From positions 87,857 to 151,856 of the forward strand of contig NZ_LNUP01000014.1 in NCBI RefSeq assembly GCF_001512295.1: a stretch of DNA of 64,000 bases, in the 5' to 3' direction. Shown here piece after piece: positions 28,050 to 36,514 of the stretch. Position 1 is the first letter of the stretch. Every line of letters begins with the position of its first letter. Below the pieces are notes generated by a model. It saw only the letters and a program-made list of their open reading frames with translations. It did not search any database and was not told the DNA's origin. Both the position numbers and the translations under genes were made by a program. The DNA comes from Pseudomonas sp. EpS/L25. Its GTDB lineage: Bacteria; Pseudomonadota; Gammaproteobacteria; Pseudomonadales; Pseudomonadaceae.

Positions 28050-29260
28050 TTGGCGGACAGTACCGCAAGGCCGGCCTGCCGCCGTCGCTCGGCCTCCGGC
28101 GGCTCGGCCCAGAGCCGGGCCACGGCGGCGGCGATGGCCGGGGCCTCTGCCACGGTTTCCAGAGCGCCGGCCTCGCGCAACTGGGCGACGATGTCGAGGA
28201 AGTTGAACACATGCGGGCCGCTGAGCACCGGCAGGCCCAGGGCCGCCGGCTCCAGCGGATTGTGACCACCGCGCTCGATCAGGCTACCCCCGACGAAGGC
28301 CACGTCGGCCAGGGCATAGAGAAACAGCAACTCGCCCATGGTGTCGCCCAACAGTACCTGGGTCTGCGGCTGCACCGCCTCCCCCGTCGAGCGCTGGATC
28401 ACGCGGAAGCCTTCGCGGCGCACCTCGGCCAACACCTCGGGAAAGCGCTCGGGATGACGCGGCACCAGGATCAGCAGGGCATCGGGCCGGGTGGACAGCA
28501 GTTGACGGTGGGCTTGGAGCAGAATGCCATCTTCGCCGGCATGGGTGCTGGCGGCGATCCACACCGGGCGGCTGCCCCAGTCCTGGCGCAGCGCAGCCGC
28601 GCGGGCCGGCAGCTCGGGGTCGATGCGCAGATCGAACTTGATGGAACCGGTCACCGAAACCCGCTCGGCGCAGGCGCCCAGGGCACGAAAGCGCTCGGCT
28701 TCCACCGGCGTCTGCACTGCCAGCCAGGCCAGCTCCGCCAGCATCGGTCCGGTCACCCCGCCCAGCTTTCCATAGCCACGCGCCGAACGCTCGGAAAGCC
28801 GGCCATTGGCCAGGGCGATTGGAATGCCGCGCCGCGCCGCCTGGTGGATGAGGTTGGGCCAGAGCTCGGTTTCCATCACCACCCCCAGGCTTGGCCGCAA
28901 GCGATCGAGGAAGCGCCCGGCCAGCCAGGGCAGGTCGTAGGGCAGATAGCAATGATGGACGTCGCTCCCGAACAGGGCACGGATGCGCTCCGAGCCCGTG
29001 GGCGTCATGCAGGTCACGGTGATCGGCAGCCCGGGATGGCGCTGGCGCAGGGCGCGGATCACCGGCGCGGCGGCGATGCTCTCCCCCACCGACACCGCAT
29101 GCACCCAGATGCCGCCGGGCGGCACTTCTGGCAAGCCCAGCGCCAGGCGCTCGCCGATGCGGTGTCTATAGGCGGGAGCCTTGCGGCCGCGCCAGAGCAG
29201 GCGCAGGAGGATGAAGGGCAAGGCCAGGGTGAAGATCAGGCTATAGAGGGTACGGTTCAT
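27995..29260 (-). CDS. waaA: 3-deoxy-D-manno-octulosonic acid (Kdo) transferase
   Basis: A 421-residue GT30 glycosyltransferase that adds Kdo to lipid A precursor at the inner membrane. Seen: N-terminal membrane anchor (LYSLIFTLALPFILLRLLW), IWVHAVSVGES (catalytic-base Glu region), VMETELWPNL and FVGGSLIERGGHNPLEPAALG for donor binding. Its TGA lies inside the tolC gene. It starts 48 bp from the end of the dehydratase gene, the left edge of the accessory sugar-acid cluster. Confidence 0.96.
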   Translation of the reverse strand: MNRTLYSLIFTLALPFILLRLLWRGRKAPAYRHRIGERLALGLPEVPPGGIWVHAVSVGESIAAAPVIRALRQRHPGLPITVTCMTPTGSERIRALFGSDVHHCYLPYDLPWLAGRFLDRLRPSLGVVMETELWPNLIHQAARRGIPIALANGRLSERSARGYGKLGGVTGPMLAELAWLAVQTPVEAERFRALGACAERVSVTGSIKFDLRIDPELPARAAALRQDWGSRPVWIAASTHAGEDGILLQAHRQLLSTRPDALLILVPRHPERFPEVLAEVRREGFRVIQRSTGEAVQPQTQVLLGDTMGELLFLYALADVAFVGGSLIERGGHNPLEPAALGLPVLSGPHVFNFLDIVAQLREAGALETVAEAPAIAAAVARLWAEPPEAERRRQAGLAVLSANQGALERLLSGLDGLLTP

Positions 29261-29308
29261 GGCGGCAGAGCTTAATGAAGCAGGGCCGCCAGTGCGAGCC
29301 TGTTCGAC

Positions 29309-31093
29309 CTAATGCGAATGCCGCGGCACCCCACCCTCACGGGCGATCACCTTGAGGTGCAGGGTCGCCGGCTCCAGGCAGCCGCCGGTGGAGAGCTGGC
29401 CCACCAGTTGCCGGTAGAGTTCCTGCCAGGGGGTCTGGGCCGGCGGCAGGTTGGGCGTCCATTCGGCGCGGCGGCGCTCCAGCTCGGCCGCGTCGAGCAG
29501 CACATCGACGCGGCGGCCGTTGAGGTCCACGCGCAGCCGGTCGTTGGTCTTGAGCAGTGCCAGGCCGCCCCCCACTGCCGCCTCGGGTGACATATTGAGG
29601 ATCGAGGGGCTGGCCGAGGTGCCGCTCTGGCGGCCGTCGCCCAGGCATGGCAGGGAATCGATACCCTGCTTGATCAAGGCCGCTGGCGGGGCCATGTTGA
29701 CCACCTCGGCGCTACCCGGATAGCCCACCGGACCGGCGCCACGGATCACCAGGATGCAGCGCTCGTCGATGTCCAGGGCCGGATCGTCGATGCGTGCGTG
29801 ATAGTCCTCCGGGCCCTCGAAGACGATGGCCCGCGCCTCGAAGCTGTTTTCCTTGCCCGGTTCGGCCAGGTAGGTCTGGCGAAAGGCCTCGCCCACCACC
29901 GACATCTTCATGATGGCGCTATCGAAGAAGTTGCCGCTGAGCACGATGAAGCCGGCGCGGTGCTTGAGCGGCGCTTCGTAGGGCTGGATCACGGCGGGAT
30001 CGGAACTGGCGGCGCCCTCGGCGATGGCGCCTATGGTGCGCCCGGAGACGGTCAGGCAGTCACCATGCAGGCGCCCCGCCTTGAGCAGTTCGTGAAGGAC
30101 CGCCGGCACCCCGCCGGCGCGGTGGAAGCCCTCGCCCAGGTACTTGCCGGCCGGCATGCAGTTGGCCAACAGCGGGATGTCCTCGCCCAGGCGCTGCCAG
30201 TCGTCCAGCGACAATTCGATGCCCATGTGCCGGGCGATGGCGATCAGGTGCGGCGGGCAGTTGCTGGAGGCGCCCAGGGCCGAGGCCACCACGATGGCGT
30301 TCTCGAAGGCCTCTCGGGTCATGATCTGCGAGGGGCGGACGTCGTCCAGCACCAGCTGGCAGATGCGCTTGCCGGTGGCATAGGCCATCTGGCCGCGCTC
30401 CCGGTAAGGCGCGGGAATGCTGGCGCAGCCGGGCAGCGACATGCCCAGGGTCTCGGCCAGGGCGTTCATCGACAGGGCCGTGCCCATGGTGTTGCAGTGA
30501 CCCACCGAGGGCGAAGCGGCGGTGGTCAGGGCCATGAAGCCCTCGTAATCGATCTCACCGGTCGCCAGCAGGTTGCGCGCGTGCCAGAGCACGGTGCCGG
30601 AGCCGATCAGCTCGCCCTTGAAATGACCGTCGAGCATGGGTCCGCCGGAGAGCACGATGGCCGGCAGGTCGGTGGTGGCCGCGGCCATCAGGCAGGCCGG
30701 GGTGGTCTTGTCGCAGCCGGTGGTGAGCACCACGCCATCCAGCGGAAAGCCATGCAGGATCTCCACCAGGCCTAGGTAGGCCAGGTTGCGATCCAGGGCC
30801 GCGGTGGGCCGGCGACTCTGCTCGGCGATGGGGTGCACCGGGAATTCCATGGGGATGCCGCCGGCGTCGCGGATACCGGCCTTGACCCGCTGGGCCAGTT
30901 CCAGGTGATGGCGGTTGCAGGGGGTGAGGTCGCTGCCGGTCTGGGCGATGCCGATGATGGGCCGACCGGACTGGAGTTCGTCGCGGGTCAGGCCGTAGTT
31001 CATGTAGCGCTCGACATAGAGCGCGGTCATGTCGGCGTGGGCAGGGTCATCGAACCAGAGCTGGCTGCGCAGCGGGCGTTTGGCGGAAGTCAT
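29309..31093 (-). CDS. Sugar-acid dehydratase (IlvD/Edd family, arabinonate/xylonate type)
   Basis: A 594-residue dehydratase predicted to turn a pentonate or related aldonate into the 2-keto-3-deoxy acid. Fe-S ligands Cys59 (SDLTPCNRH), Cys127 (TTGCDKTTPAC) and Cys200 (SVGHCNTMG) fall at the same residue numbers I recall for the crystallised [2Fe-2S] L-arabinonate dehydratase, and Lys129 is in place for carbamylation. DGRQSGTSASP (about 487-496) supplies the catalytic Ser. It is downstream of the FAH gene, 32 bp apart, in a two-gene operon. The exact substrate (arabinonate, xylonate, galactonate or fuconate) is undetermined. Confidence 0.9.
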   Translation of the reverse strand: MTSAKRPLRSQLWFDDPAHADMTALYVERYMNYGLTRDELQSGRPIIGIAQTGSDLTPCNRHHLELAQRVKAGIRDAGGIPMEFPVHPIAEQSRRPTAALDRNLAYLGLVEILHGFPLDGVVLTTGCDKTTPACLMAAATTDLPAIVLSGGPMLDGHFKGELIGSGTVLWHARNLLATGEIDYEGFMALTTAASPSVGHCNTMGTALSMNALAETLGMSLPGCASIPAPYRERGQMAYATGKRICQLVLDDVRPSQIMTREAFENAIVVASALGASSNCPPHLIAIARHMGIELSLDDWQRLGEDIPLLANCMPAGKYLGEGFHRAGGVPAVLHELLKAGRLHGDCLTVSGRTIGAIAEGAASSDPAVIQPYEAPLKHRAGFIVLSGNFFDSAIMKMSVVGEAFRQTYLAEPGKENSFEARAIVFEGPEDYHARIDDPALDIDERCILVIRGAGPVGYPGSAEVVNMAPPAALIKQGIDSLPCLGDGRQSGTSASPSILNMSPEAAVGGGLALLKTNDRLRVDLNGRRVDVLLDAAELERRRAEWTPNLPPAQTPWQELYRQLVGQLSTGGCLEPATLHLKVIAREGGVPRHSH

Positions 31094-31125
31094 GGCTATC
31101 TCTAGTTGTTATGGGTGAAGAGCGG

Positions 31126-32307
31126 TTAGCGGCCCAACAGGCCGCGGGCGGCGAGGTTGTGCATCAGGGCACCGAGGCCGAAGCGCCAGGCCGGGGCCTG
31201 GTCACTGGTGGTCACCCGGTTGTGCAGGGTCCCCAGCAGCGGACTGGCGATGCTCACCACGTCGCCCACCTTGTGAGTGAAGCCGCCGCCCGGCGCGTCG
31301 CGGTCCTGGGTCGGGGCGAACAGGGTACCGAGGAACAGCAGGAAGCCGTCGGGATACTGGTGATTGGCATCGAGGGTCTGGGCCACCAGGTCCGTGGGGT
31401 CGCGGCTGATCTGCGCCATGGAGCTACTGCCGTTGAGGTGAAAGCCGTCCTCGCCCCGCACCTCCAGGGTCACCACGCACTGGCGGACCCGATCGAGATC
31501 GAAGGTCTCGTCGAACAGGCGGATGAAGGGCCCCAGGGCGCAGGAGGCGTTGTTGTCCTTGGCCTTGCTCAGCAGCAGGGCACTGCGGCCCTCGATGTCG
31601 CGCAGGTTGACGTCATTGCCCAGGGTGGCGCCGTGGATACGGCCGCGGCTGTCCGCCACCAGTACCACCTCGGGTTCGGGATTGTTCCACTGGGAGGCGG
31701 GATGGATGCCAATGGCGCTGCCGCTGCCGACCGCGGCCAGCACCGGCGCCTTGGTGAAGATCTCGGCGTCCGGCCCGATGCCCACCTCCAGGTATTGCGA
31801 CCACATGCCCTTCTCGATCAGCAGCGCCTTGAGCGCCTGGGCGCGCGGACTGCCCGGCTCCAGGCCCTGCAGATCCATGCCGATCACCGCCTGCACCTGC
31901 TCGCGAATGGCCGCGGCGCGTCCGGCGTCACCACCGGCCTGCTCCTCGATCACCCGCTCCAGCATGCTGGTGGCGAAGGTGACCCCGGCCGCCTTGATCA
32001 CCTGCAGATCAGCCGGCGGCAGCAGGTGCAGGCGGGCGGGATCGGCCCGCTCGCCACTGTTGGCCAGCAGCTCGTCCAGACTACCAAGGTAACGCCCGGG
32101 GGTGTCGCGCAGGGCCTGCAGCGGTGCCTCTTCCTCGAACAGGGCGCTGAGGGTGGCGAAACGCTGGGACAAATCGAAGACGCCATCCTCGCGCAGCACC
32201 ACGGGCGAAGGACCGGCCAGGGGGCCCGGCACCCAGGCGCGACCTACCAGGGTGCCGGCCAAGCCGTCGGTGGGAAGGGTGTTGGCGGGTGTGAGACGAG
32301 AGGACAT
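31126..32307 (-). CDS. FAH-family protein, probable 2-keto-3-deoxypentonate dehydratase (XylX-like)
   Basis: A 393-residue fumarylacetoacetase-superfamily protein. The long N-terminal part plus a C-terminal FAH domain matches Caulobacter XylX, which dehydrates 2-keto-3-deoxy-D-xylonate to 2-oxoglutarate semialdehyde (Weimberg route). Metal-binding motifs: NNPEPEVVLV and GNDVNLRDIEG, then LSKAKDNNASCALGPF. Start at 32307 has GGAG eight bases upstream. First gene of the operon with the dehydratase, divergent from the LysR gene. No semialdehyde dehydrogenase is in the window. Function is inferred from architecture and context. Confidence 0.8.
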   Translation of the reverse strand: MSSRLTPANTLPTDGLAGTLVGRAWVPGPLAGPSPVVLREDGVFDLSQRFATLSALFEEEAPLQALRDTPGRYLGSLDELLANSGERADPARLHLLPPADLQVIKAAGVTFATSMLERVIEEQAGGDAGRAAAIREQVQAVIGMDLQGLEPGSPRAQALKALLIEKGMWSQYLEVGIGPDAEIFTKAPVLAAVGSGSAIGIHPASQWNNPEPEVVLVADSRGRIHGATLGNDVNLRDIEGRSALLLSKAKDNNASCALGPFIRLFDETFDLDRVRQCVVTLEVRGEDGFHLNGSSSMAQISRDPTDLVAQTLDANHQYPDGFLLFLGTLFAPTQDRDAPGGGFTHKVGDVVSIASPLLGTLHNRVTTSDQAPAWRFGLGALMHNLAARGLLGR

Positions 32308-32352
32308 GGACAGGACTCCGGGAGGGATGGGTCCACGCTAGGCAGCCGGACT

Positions 32353-32402
32353 GATAAACTCAAATGGGCTTATCTCATCATTCGATAACCGCTGTTTATC
32401 AC
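32353..32402. promoter_or_regulatory. Candidate LysR operator at the divergent FAH/lysR promoter
   Basis: GATAA (32384-32388) and TTATC (32396-32400) are seven bases apart within TTCGATAACCGCTGTTTATC, the same geometry as the palindrome before the MFS gene (33369-33391). The 13-mer ATCATTCGATAAC (32377-32389) recurs there in inverse orientation. A second GATAA/TTATC pair, 12 bases apart, lies at 32353-32374. Likely bound by the adjacent LysR protein. Confidence 0.6.
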
Positions 32403-32416
32403 GCAGGAAGGCATTC

Positions 32417-33364
32417 ATGTCCGAGCCATCGTTCAGCCAGATCTGCCACTGGCTCAAGTTCCGCCACCTGCTGCTGATCGACACTCTGGGGCGCACCCGC
32501 AACATGCACCTGGCCGCGCAGCAGATGAGTCTCAGCCAGCCGGCCATCAGCAAGATGCTCAAGGAGATCGAGCACCTGCTGGGCTTTGCGCTGTTCGAGC
32601 GCCTGCCGCGCGCCATGCCGCCCACGGCGCTGGGCGAACACGTGCTGCGCTATGCCCGGGTGGCGCTCAACGAGGCCCGCGACTTCGCCGAGCAGATCGA
32701 CAGCCTGAGGCGCGGTGGCCACGGGCAGCTCAAGGTCGGCGGCATCTTCGCCGCCACCGCCGTGGCCCTGCCGCAGGCCATCGTCGCGATCAAGCAGCGC
32801 TGGCCGCTGCTGGCCATCGAGGTAGTGGAGCAGACCAGCGATCACCTGATGGAGATGCTCGATGACAAGCTGCTGCACCTGGCGGTGGCGCGTTTCACCG
32901 ACGACGCCCAGGCCCAGCGCTTCGACTTCCGCCCGCTGGCACCCGAGCCCTTCCGCTTCGTGGTCAACGAGCACCATCCGCTGGCGGGCAGCGGCCCGGT
33001 AGCGCTCGACCAGGTGCTGGCCTGGCCCTGGATCCTCTATCCCCGGGGCACCCCGATCCGCGGCCGCATGGAGCAGGCCTTCGCCGCCGCCGGCCTGCCG
33101 GTGCCGAGCAACACCATCGACACCATCTCCATGCAGACCTTTCTCCAGGTGCTGCACGCCGGCCCCATGATCGGCATGCTGCCCGAGGCCATGGTGGAGC
33201 CCTATCTGGCCAGCGGCGCCCTGAGCATCCTGGAGCTGCCCCTGCACCTCCCGGCCCAGGACTACGGCATCCTCACCCGCAAGGACGAACCCCTCGGCGA
33301 GGCCGCGCGGGAATTCGCCGCCATCCTGCTCGCCCATGCCGGACGCGACGAAGCCTCGAACTAG
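32417..33364 (+). CDS. LysR-family regulator of the sugar-acid cluster
   Basis: A 315-residue LTTR. The winged HTH spans about residues 15-75 (RNMHLAAQQMSLSQPAISKMLKEIEHLLGFALFERL) with an effector-binding domain after residue 95. The sequence style resembles GbpR-like regulators of sugar and sugar-acid genes. It sits between the FAH-dehydratase operon and the MFS-SDR-FAH operon, and shared palindromes occur on both sides, so it probably controls both in response to a pathway intermediate. Confidence 0.9.
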   Translation: MSEPSFSQICHWLKFRHLLLIDTLGRTRNMHLAAQQMSLSQPAISKMLKEIEHLLGFALFERLPRAMPPTALGEHVLRYARVALNEARDFAEQIDSLRRGGHGQLKVGGIFAATAVALPQAIVAIKQRWPLLAIEVVEQTSDHLMEMLDDKLLHLAVARFTDDAQAQRFDFRPLAPEPFRFVVNEHHPLAGSGPVALDQVLAWPWILYPRGTPIRGRMEQAFAAAGLPVPSNTIDTISMQTFLQVLHAGPMIGMLPEAMVEPYLASGALSILELPLHLPAQDYGILTRKDEPLGEAAREFAAILLAHAGRDEASN

Positions 33365-33368
33365 ACAG

Positions 33369-33391
33369 TTCGATAACACTCCGTTATCGAA
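33369..33391. promoter_or_regulatory. Perfect palindromic operator before the MFS-SDR-FAH operon
   Basis: TTCGATAAC (33369-33377), five bases, GTTATCGAA (33383-33391) is a perfect 9-bp inverted repeat with the T-N11-A character of LysR sites. It lies five bases after the lysR stop and 139 bp before the MFS start. It matches the site at 32381-32402 in core and spacing. Confidence 0.7.
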
Positions 33392-33530
33392 TGATCCGCA
33401 AATGCCATTGGGAAAGAATCGCTCGTCCTCCTAGAGTGGCCTGGCGCTTCAGACGGCCACCTGCATCCCCGGCCGCCTTCGACCTCTTCAATAACAACAA
33501 CGGGCCCCCAAGGCCCCGAAGGTCATTCCC

Positions 33531-34904
33531 ATGTTCGAAACCACCGCTCCCCAGGGCGCCGCTGGCGACGCCTTCGAAGAACGCACCTATCGCAAGGTGG
33601 TGCTGCGCATCCTGCCGATCCTGCTGCTGTGCTACATCGCCGCCTACCTGGACAGGGTCAACGTCGGCTTCGCCAAGCTGGACATGCTGGGCGACCTCGG
33701 CTTCAGCAACACCGTCTACGCCCTCGGCGCCAGCATGTTCTTCTGGGGCTACTTCCTCTTCGAAGTCCCCAGCAACCTGTTGCTGCACCGCTACGGCGCG
33801 CGCTTCTGGATCGCCCGCATCATGCTGACCTGGGCGATCATCTCCATGGCGGTGGCCTTCACCCAGCCGCTGGCGCAGCTCTTCGGCCTGCAGTCGAGCA
33901 CCCTCTTCTATGTGCTGCGCTTCCTGCTGGGCGTCTGCGAGGCGGGCTTCTTTCCCGGGGTGATCCTCTATCTCAACTACTGGTTCCCGACCCGCCGGCA
34001 GAGCCGGGTGATGTCGGGCTTTCTCATCGCCCTGCCCTTCAGCCTGAGCTTCGGTGGCGTGCTCTCCGGCTGGCTGATGAGCAGCCTGCACAACTGGCAC
34101 GGCCTGGCCGGCTGGCAGTGGATGCTGCTGGTGGAAGGCGTGCCCTCGATCATCATGGCGGTGGTGGTGTTCTGCTGCCTGAGCGACAACATCGACAAGG
34201 CGCCCTGGCTGGACGCCAGGGAAAAGGCCCTGCTCAAGCGCAATCTGGATCAGCACAACACCGGCAAGGCTTCGCGGCTCAGTGAGGTGTTCCTCAATCC
34301 GCGGGTCTGGCTGCTGGTGTTCATCCTGTTGACCTTCAACACCGGCTTCTATGGCCTGGCCTTCTGGATGCCCTCGATCATCAAGAACGCCGGCGTCAGC
34401 GGCAGCCTGCAGATCGGCCTGCTCACCGCCATTCCCTACAGCGTCGCCCTGGTGGTCATGCTGCTCAACGCCCGTCACTCGGCGCGGACCGGCGAGCAGC
34501 GGCTGCATGCGGCGGTGCCGGCCTTCGTCGGCGCCCTGGGCCTGGTGCTGAGCGCCTGGTTCATCCACAACATCGTGCTGTCGATCTTCTTCCTCACCGT
34601 GGCCGCCTCGGGCCTGCTGGCGCTGATGCCGATCTTCTGGTCGCTGCCCGGCACCCTGCTCTCCGGCGTCGCCGCCGCGGCGGGCATCGGCATGATCAAC
34701 GCCATCGGCAACCTCTCCGGCTTCACCGGTTCCATGATCACCGCGACCATGGAAACCCTCACCGGCGACATCAACAACGGCACCTATGTGCTCGGTGCTT
34801 GCCTGTTCGTCAGCGGCCTGCTGATCCTGGCGATTCCGCGCTCGATGCTGCAGGCGTCGTCCCGCCAGGTTCGCCAACCGACCCTGGCGCCGGAGGCCGC
34901 ATGA
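33531..34904 (+). CDS. MFS sugar-acid transporter (anion:cation symporter group)
   Basis: A 457-residue, 12-helix permease. Seen: the N-terminal RILPILLLCYIAAYLDRVNVGFAKL block and LLGVCEAGFFPGVILYLNYWFP, both hallmarks of the ACS family that imports galactonate, glucarate, tartrate and similar acids. The stop overlaps the SDR start (ATGA at 34901-34904). It is the first gene of the operon behind the palindrome at 33369 and is the probable uptake system for the pathway's aldonate. Confidence 0.92.
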   Translation: MFETTAPQGAAGDAFEERTYRKVVLRILPILLLCYIAAYLDRVNVGFAKLDMLGDLGFSNTVYALGASMFFWGYFLFEVPSNLLLHRYGARFWIARIMLTWAIISMAVAFTQPLAQLFGLQSSTLFYVLRFLLGVCEAGFFPGVILYLNYWFPTRRQSRVMSGFLIALPFSLSFGGVLSGWLMSSLHNWHGLAGWQWMLLVEGVPSIIMAVVVFCCLSDNIDKAPWLDAREKALLKRNLDQHNTGKASRLSEVFLNPRVWLLVFILLTFNTGFYGLAFWMPSIIKNAGVSGSLQIGLLTAIPYSVALVVMLLNARHSARTGEQRLHAAVPAFVGALGLVLSAWFIHNIVLSIFFLTVAASGLLALMPIFWSLPGTLLSGVAAAAGIGMINAIGNLSGFTGSMITATMETLTGDINNGTYVLGACLFVSGLLILAIPRSMLQASSRQVRQPTLAPEAA

Positions 34905-35641
34905 GACTCGACGGCAAGCGAGCGCTGATCACCGCTGCTGGCCAGGGCATCGGCCTGGCCAGCGCGCGCCTCTTCGCCGAGGCCGGTGCCGAGGTCATCG
35001 CCACGGATATCCGCCTGGCTGCCCTGCACGATCTGCCCGGCGTCGAGCCACGCGAACTGGACGTCACCTCGGCGGCGGCCATCGATGAGTTGGCGGCTTC
35101 GCTGGGCGGCATCGACGTCCTCTTCAACTGCGCCGGCTACGTCCATAGCGGCACCATCCTGGACTGCGACGAGAGCGCCTGGCAGCGTTCGTTCGATATC
35201 AACGTCACCGCCATGTACCGCCTCATCCGGGCCTTCCTGCCGGCGATGATCGAACGCGGCGGCGGTGCCATCATCAACATGGCGTCCGTGGCCTCCAGCG
35301 TGAAAGCCGTCCCGGACCGGCTGGCCTACACCGCCAGCAAGGCCGCGGTGATCGGCCTGACCAAGGCCGTCGCCATCGATCACGTCCGCCAGGGCATCCG
35401 CTGCAACGCCATCTGCCCCGGCACGGTCGACTCACCGTCGCTGCAACAGCGTATCGCCGCTGCAGCCCGGGCCGAAAATCTGCCGCTGGAGGTAGTTCGG
35501 GAGCGCTTCATCGCCCGCCAGCCCCTGGGGCGCTTCGGCCAGGCCGAGGAAATCGCCCGGCTCGCCCTCTACCTGGCCAGCGATGCATCCCTCTATACGA
35601 CGGGCGCCATACAGGTTATCGATGGTGGCATGAGCCTCTAG
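34901..35641 (+). CDS. SDR dehydrogenase, probable 2-keto-3-deoxy-sugar-acid 4-dehydrogenase
   Basis: A 246-residue short-chain dehydrogenase. Cofactor motif TAAGQGIG (11-18), with Ala in place of the usual Gly, resembles the DHRS6/BDH2 group; an Asp at the end of beta-2 (ATDIRLA) suggests NAD. Other motifs: NCAGYVHSG, serine near 129-133, Tyr143-Lys147 (YTASK). Paired with a downstream FAH hydrolase, it matches 2-keto-3-deoxy-L-fuconate (or -pentonate) 4-dehydrogenases, which make the 2,4-diketo acid. Translationally coupled to the MFS gene. Substrate inferred from context. Confidence 0.85.
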   Translation: MRLDGKRALITAAGQGIGLASARLFAEAGAEVIATDIRLAALHDLPGVEPRELDVTSAAAIDELAASLGGIDVLFNCAGYVHSGTILDCDESAWQRSFDINVTAMYRLIRAFLPAMIERGGGAIINMASVASSVKAVPDRLAYTASKAAVIGLTKAVAIDHVRQGIRCNAICPGTVDSPSLQQRIAAAARAENLPLEVVRERFIARQPLGRFGQAEEIARLALYLASDASLYTTGAIQVIDGGMSL

Positions 35642-35665
35642 TTTTTATCCCGACAGGAGAACCCG

Positions 35666-36514
35666 ATGAAACTGTTGCGCTATGGCGAAAAGGGCCAGGA
35701 AAAACCCGGTCTGCTGGATGAGCAGGGCATCCTGCGCGATCTGTCCGACCACGTCCCCGACATCACCGGCTCCACCTTGGGCGCCGATACCCTGGCCAGC
35801 CTCGCCCGCCTCGATCCGGCCAGCCTGCCGCGCGTCGGGGGCGAGCCGCGCCTCGGCCCCTGCGTCGGTAACGTCGGCAAGTTCATCTGCATCGGCCTCA
35901 ACTATGCCGACCACGCTGCCGAAGCCGGCATGGCCATCCCCACGGAGCCGATCATCTTCAACAAGTGGACCAGCGCCATCTGCGGCCCCAACGATGCGGT
36001 GGAGATCCCCCGTGGCTCGCAGAAGACCGACTGGGAGGTCGAGCTGGGCGTCGTCATCGGCAAGGGCGGTCGCTATATCGACGAGGCGAACGCCCTGGAG
36101 CATGTGGCGGGTTACTGCGTGGTCAACGACGTCTCCGAGCGCGAATGGCAACTCGAACGCGGCGGCACCTGGGACAAGGGCAAGGGCTTCGACACCTTCG
36201 GCCCCCTCGGCCCCTGGCTGGTGACCCGCGACGAAGTGCCCGACCCGCACGCCCTGGACCTCTGGCTGGAGGTGGACGGCCAGCGCTACCAGGACGGCAA
36301 CACCCGCACCCTGATCTTCAAGATCCCGCAGCTGATCGCCTACCTCAGCCGCTGCATGAGCCTGCAACCGGGCGACGTCATCTCCACCGGTACACCGCCT
36401 GGCGTCGGCATGGGCATCAAGCCGCAGCCGGTCTTCCTCAAACCCGGACAGACCATGCGCCTGGGCATCACCGGCCTGGGCGAGCAGTGCCAGGCCATCA
36501 TTCAGGCCGACTGA
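35666..36514 (+). CDS. FAH-family hydrolase, probable 2,4-diketo-3-deoxy-sugar-acid hydrolase
   Basis: A 282-residue fumarylacetoacetase-family enzyme. Metal-binding and catalytic blocks: FICIGLNYADHAAEAG, TDWEVELGVVIGKGG, GYCVVNDVSEREWQ and STGTPPGVGMG. Proteins like this are often labelled ureidoglycolate lyase, but beside a KDF-type SDR they cleave 2,4-diketo-3-deoxy acids to pyruvate plus lactate or glycolate. It is 24 bp after the SDR with an AGGAGA site. Its 3' end overlaps the convergent MFS gene by 13 bp. Confidence 0.85.
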   Translation: MKLLRYGEKGQEKPGLLDEQGILRDLSDHVPDITGSTLGADTLASLARLDPASLPRVGGEPRLGPCVGNVGKFICIGLNYADHAAEAGMAIPTEPIIFNKWTSAICGPNDAVEIPRGSQKTDWEVELGVVIGKGGRYIDEANALEHVAGYCVVNDVSEREWQLERGGTWDKGKGFDTFGPLGPWLVTRDEVPDPHALDLWLEVDGQRYQDGNTRTLIFKIPQLIAYLSRCMSLQPGDVISTGTPPGVGMGIKPQPVFLKPGQTMRLGITGLGEQCQAIIQAD

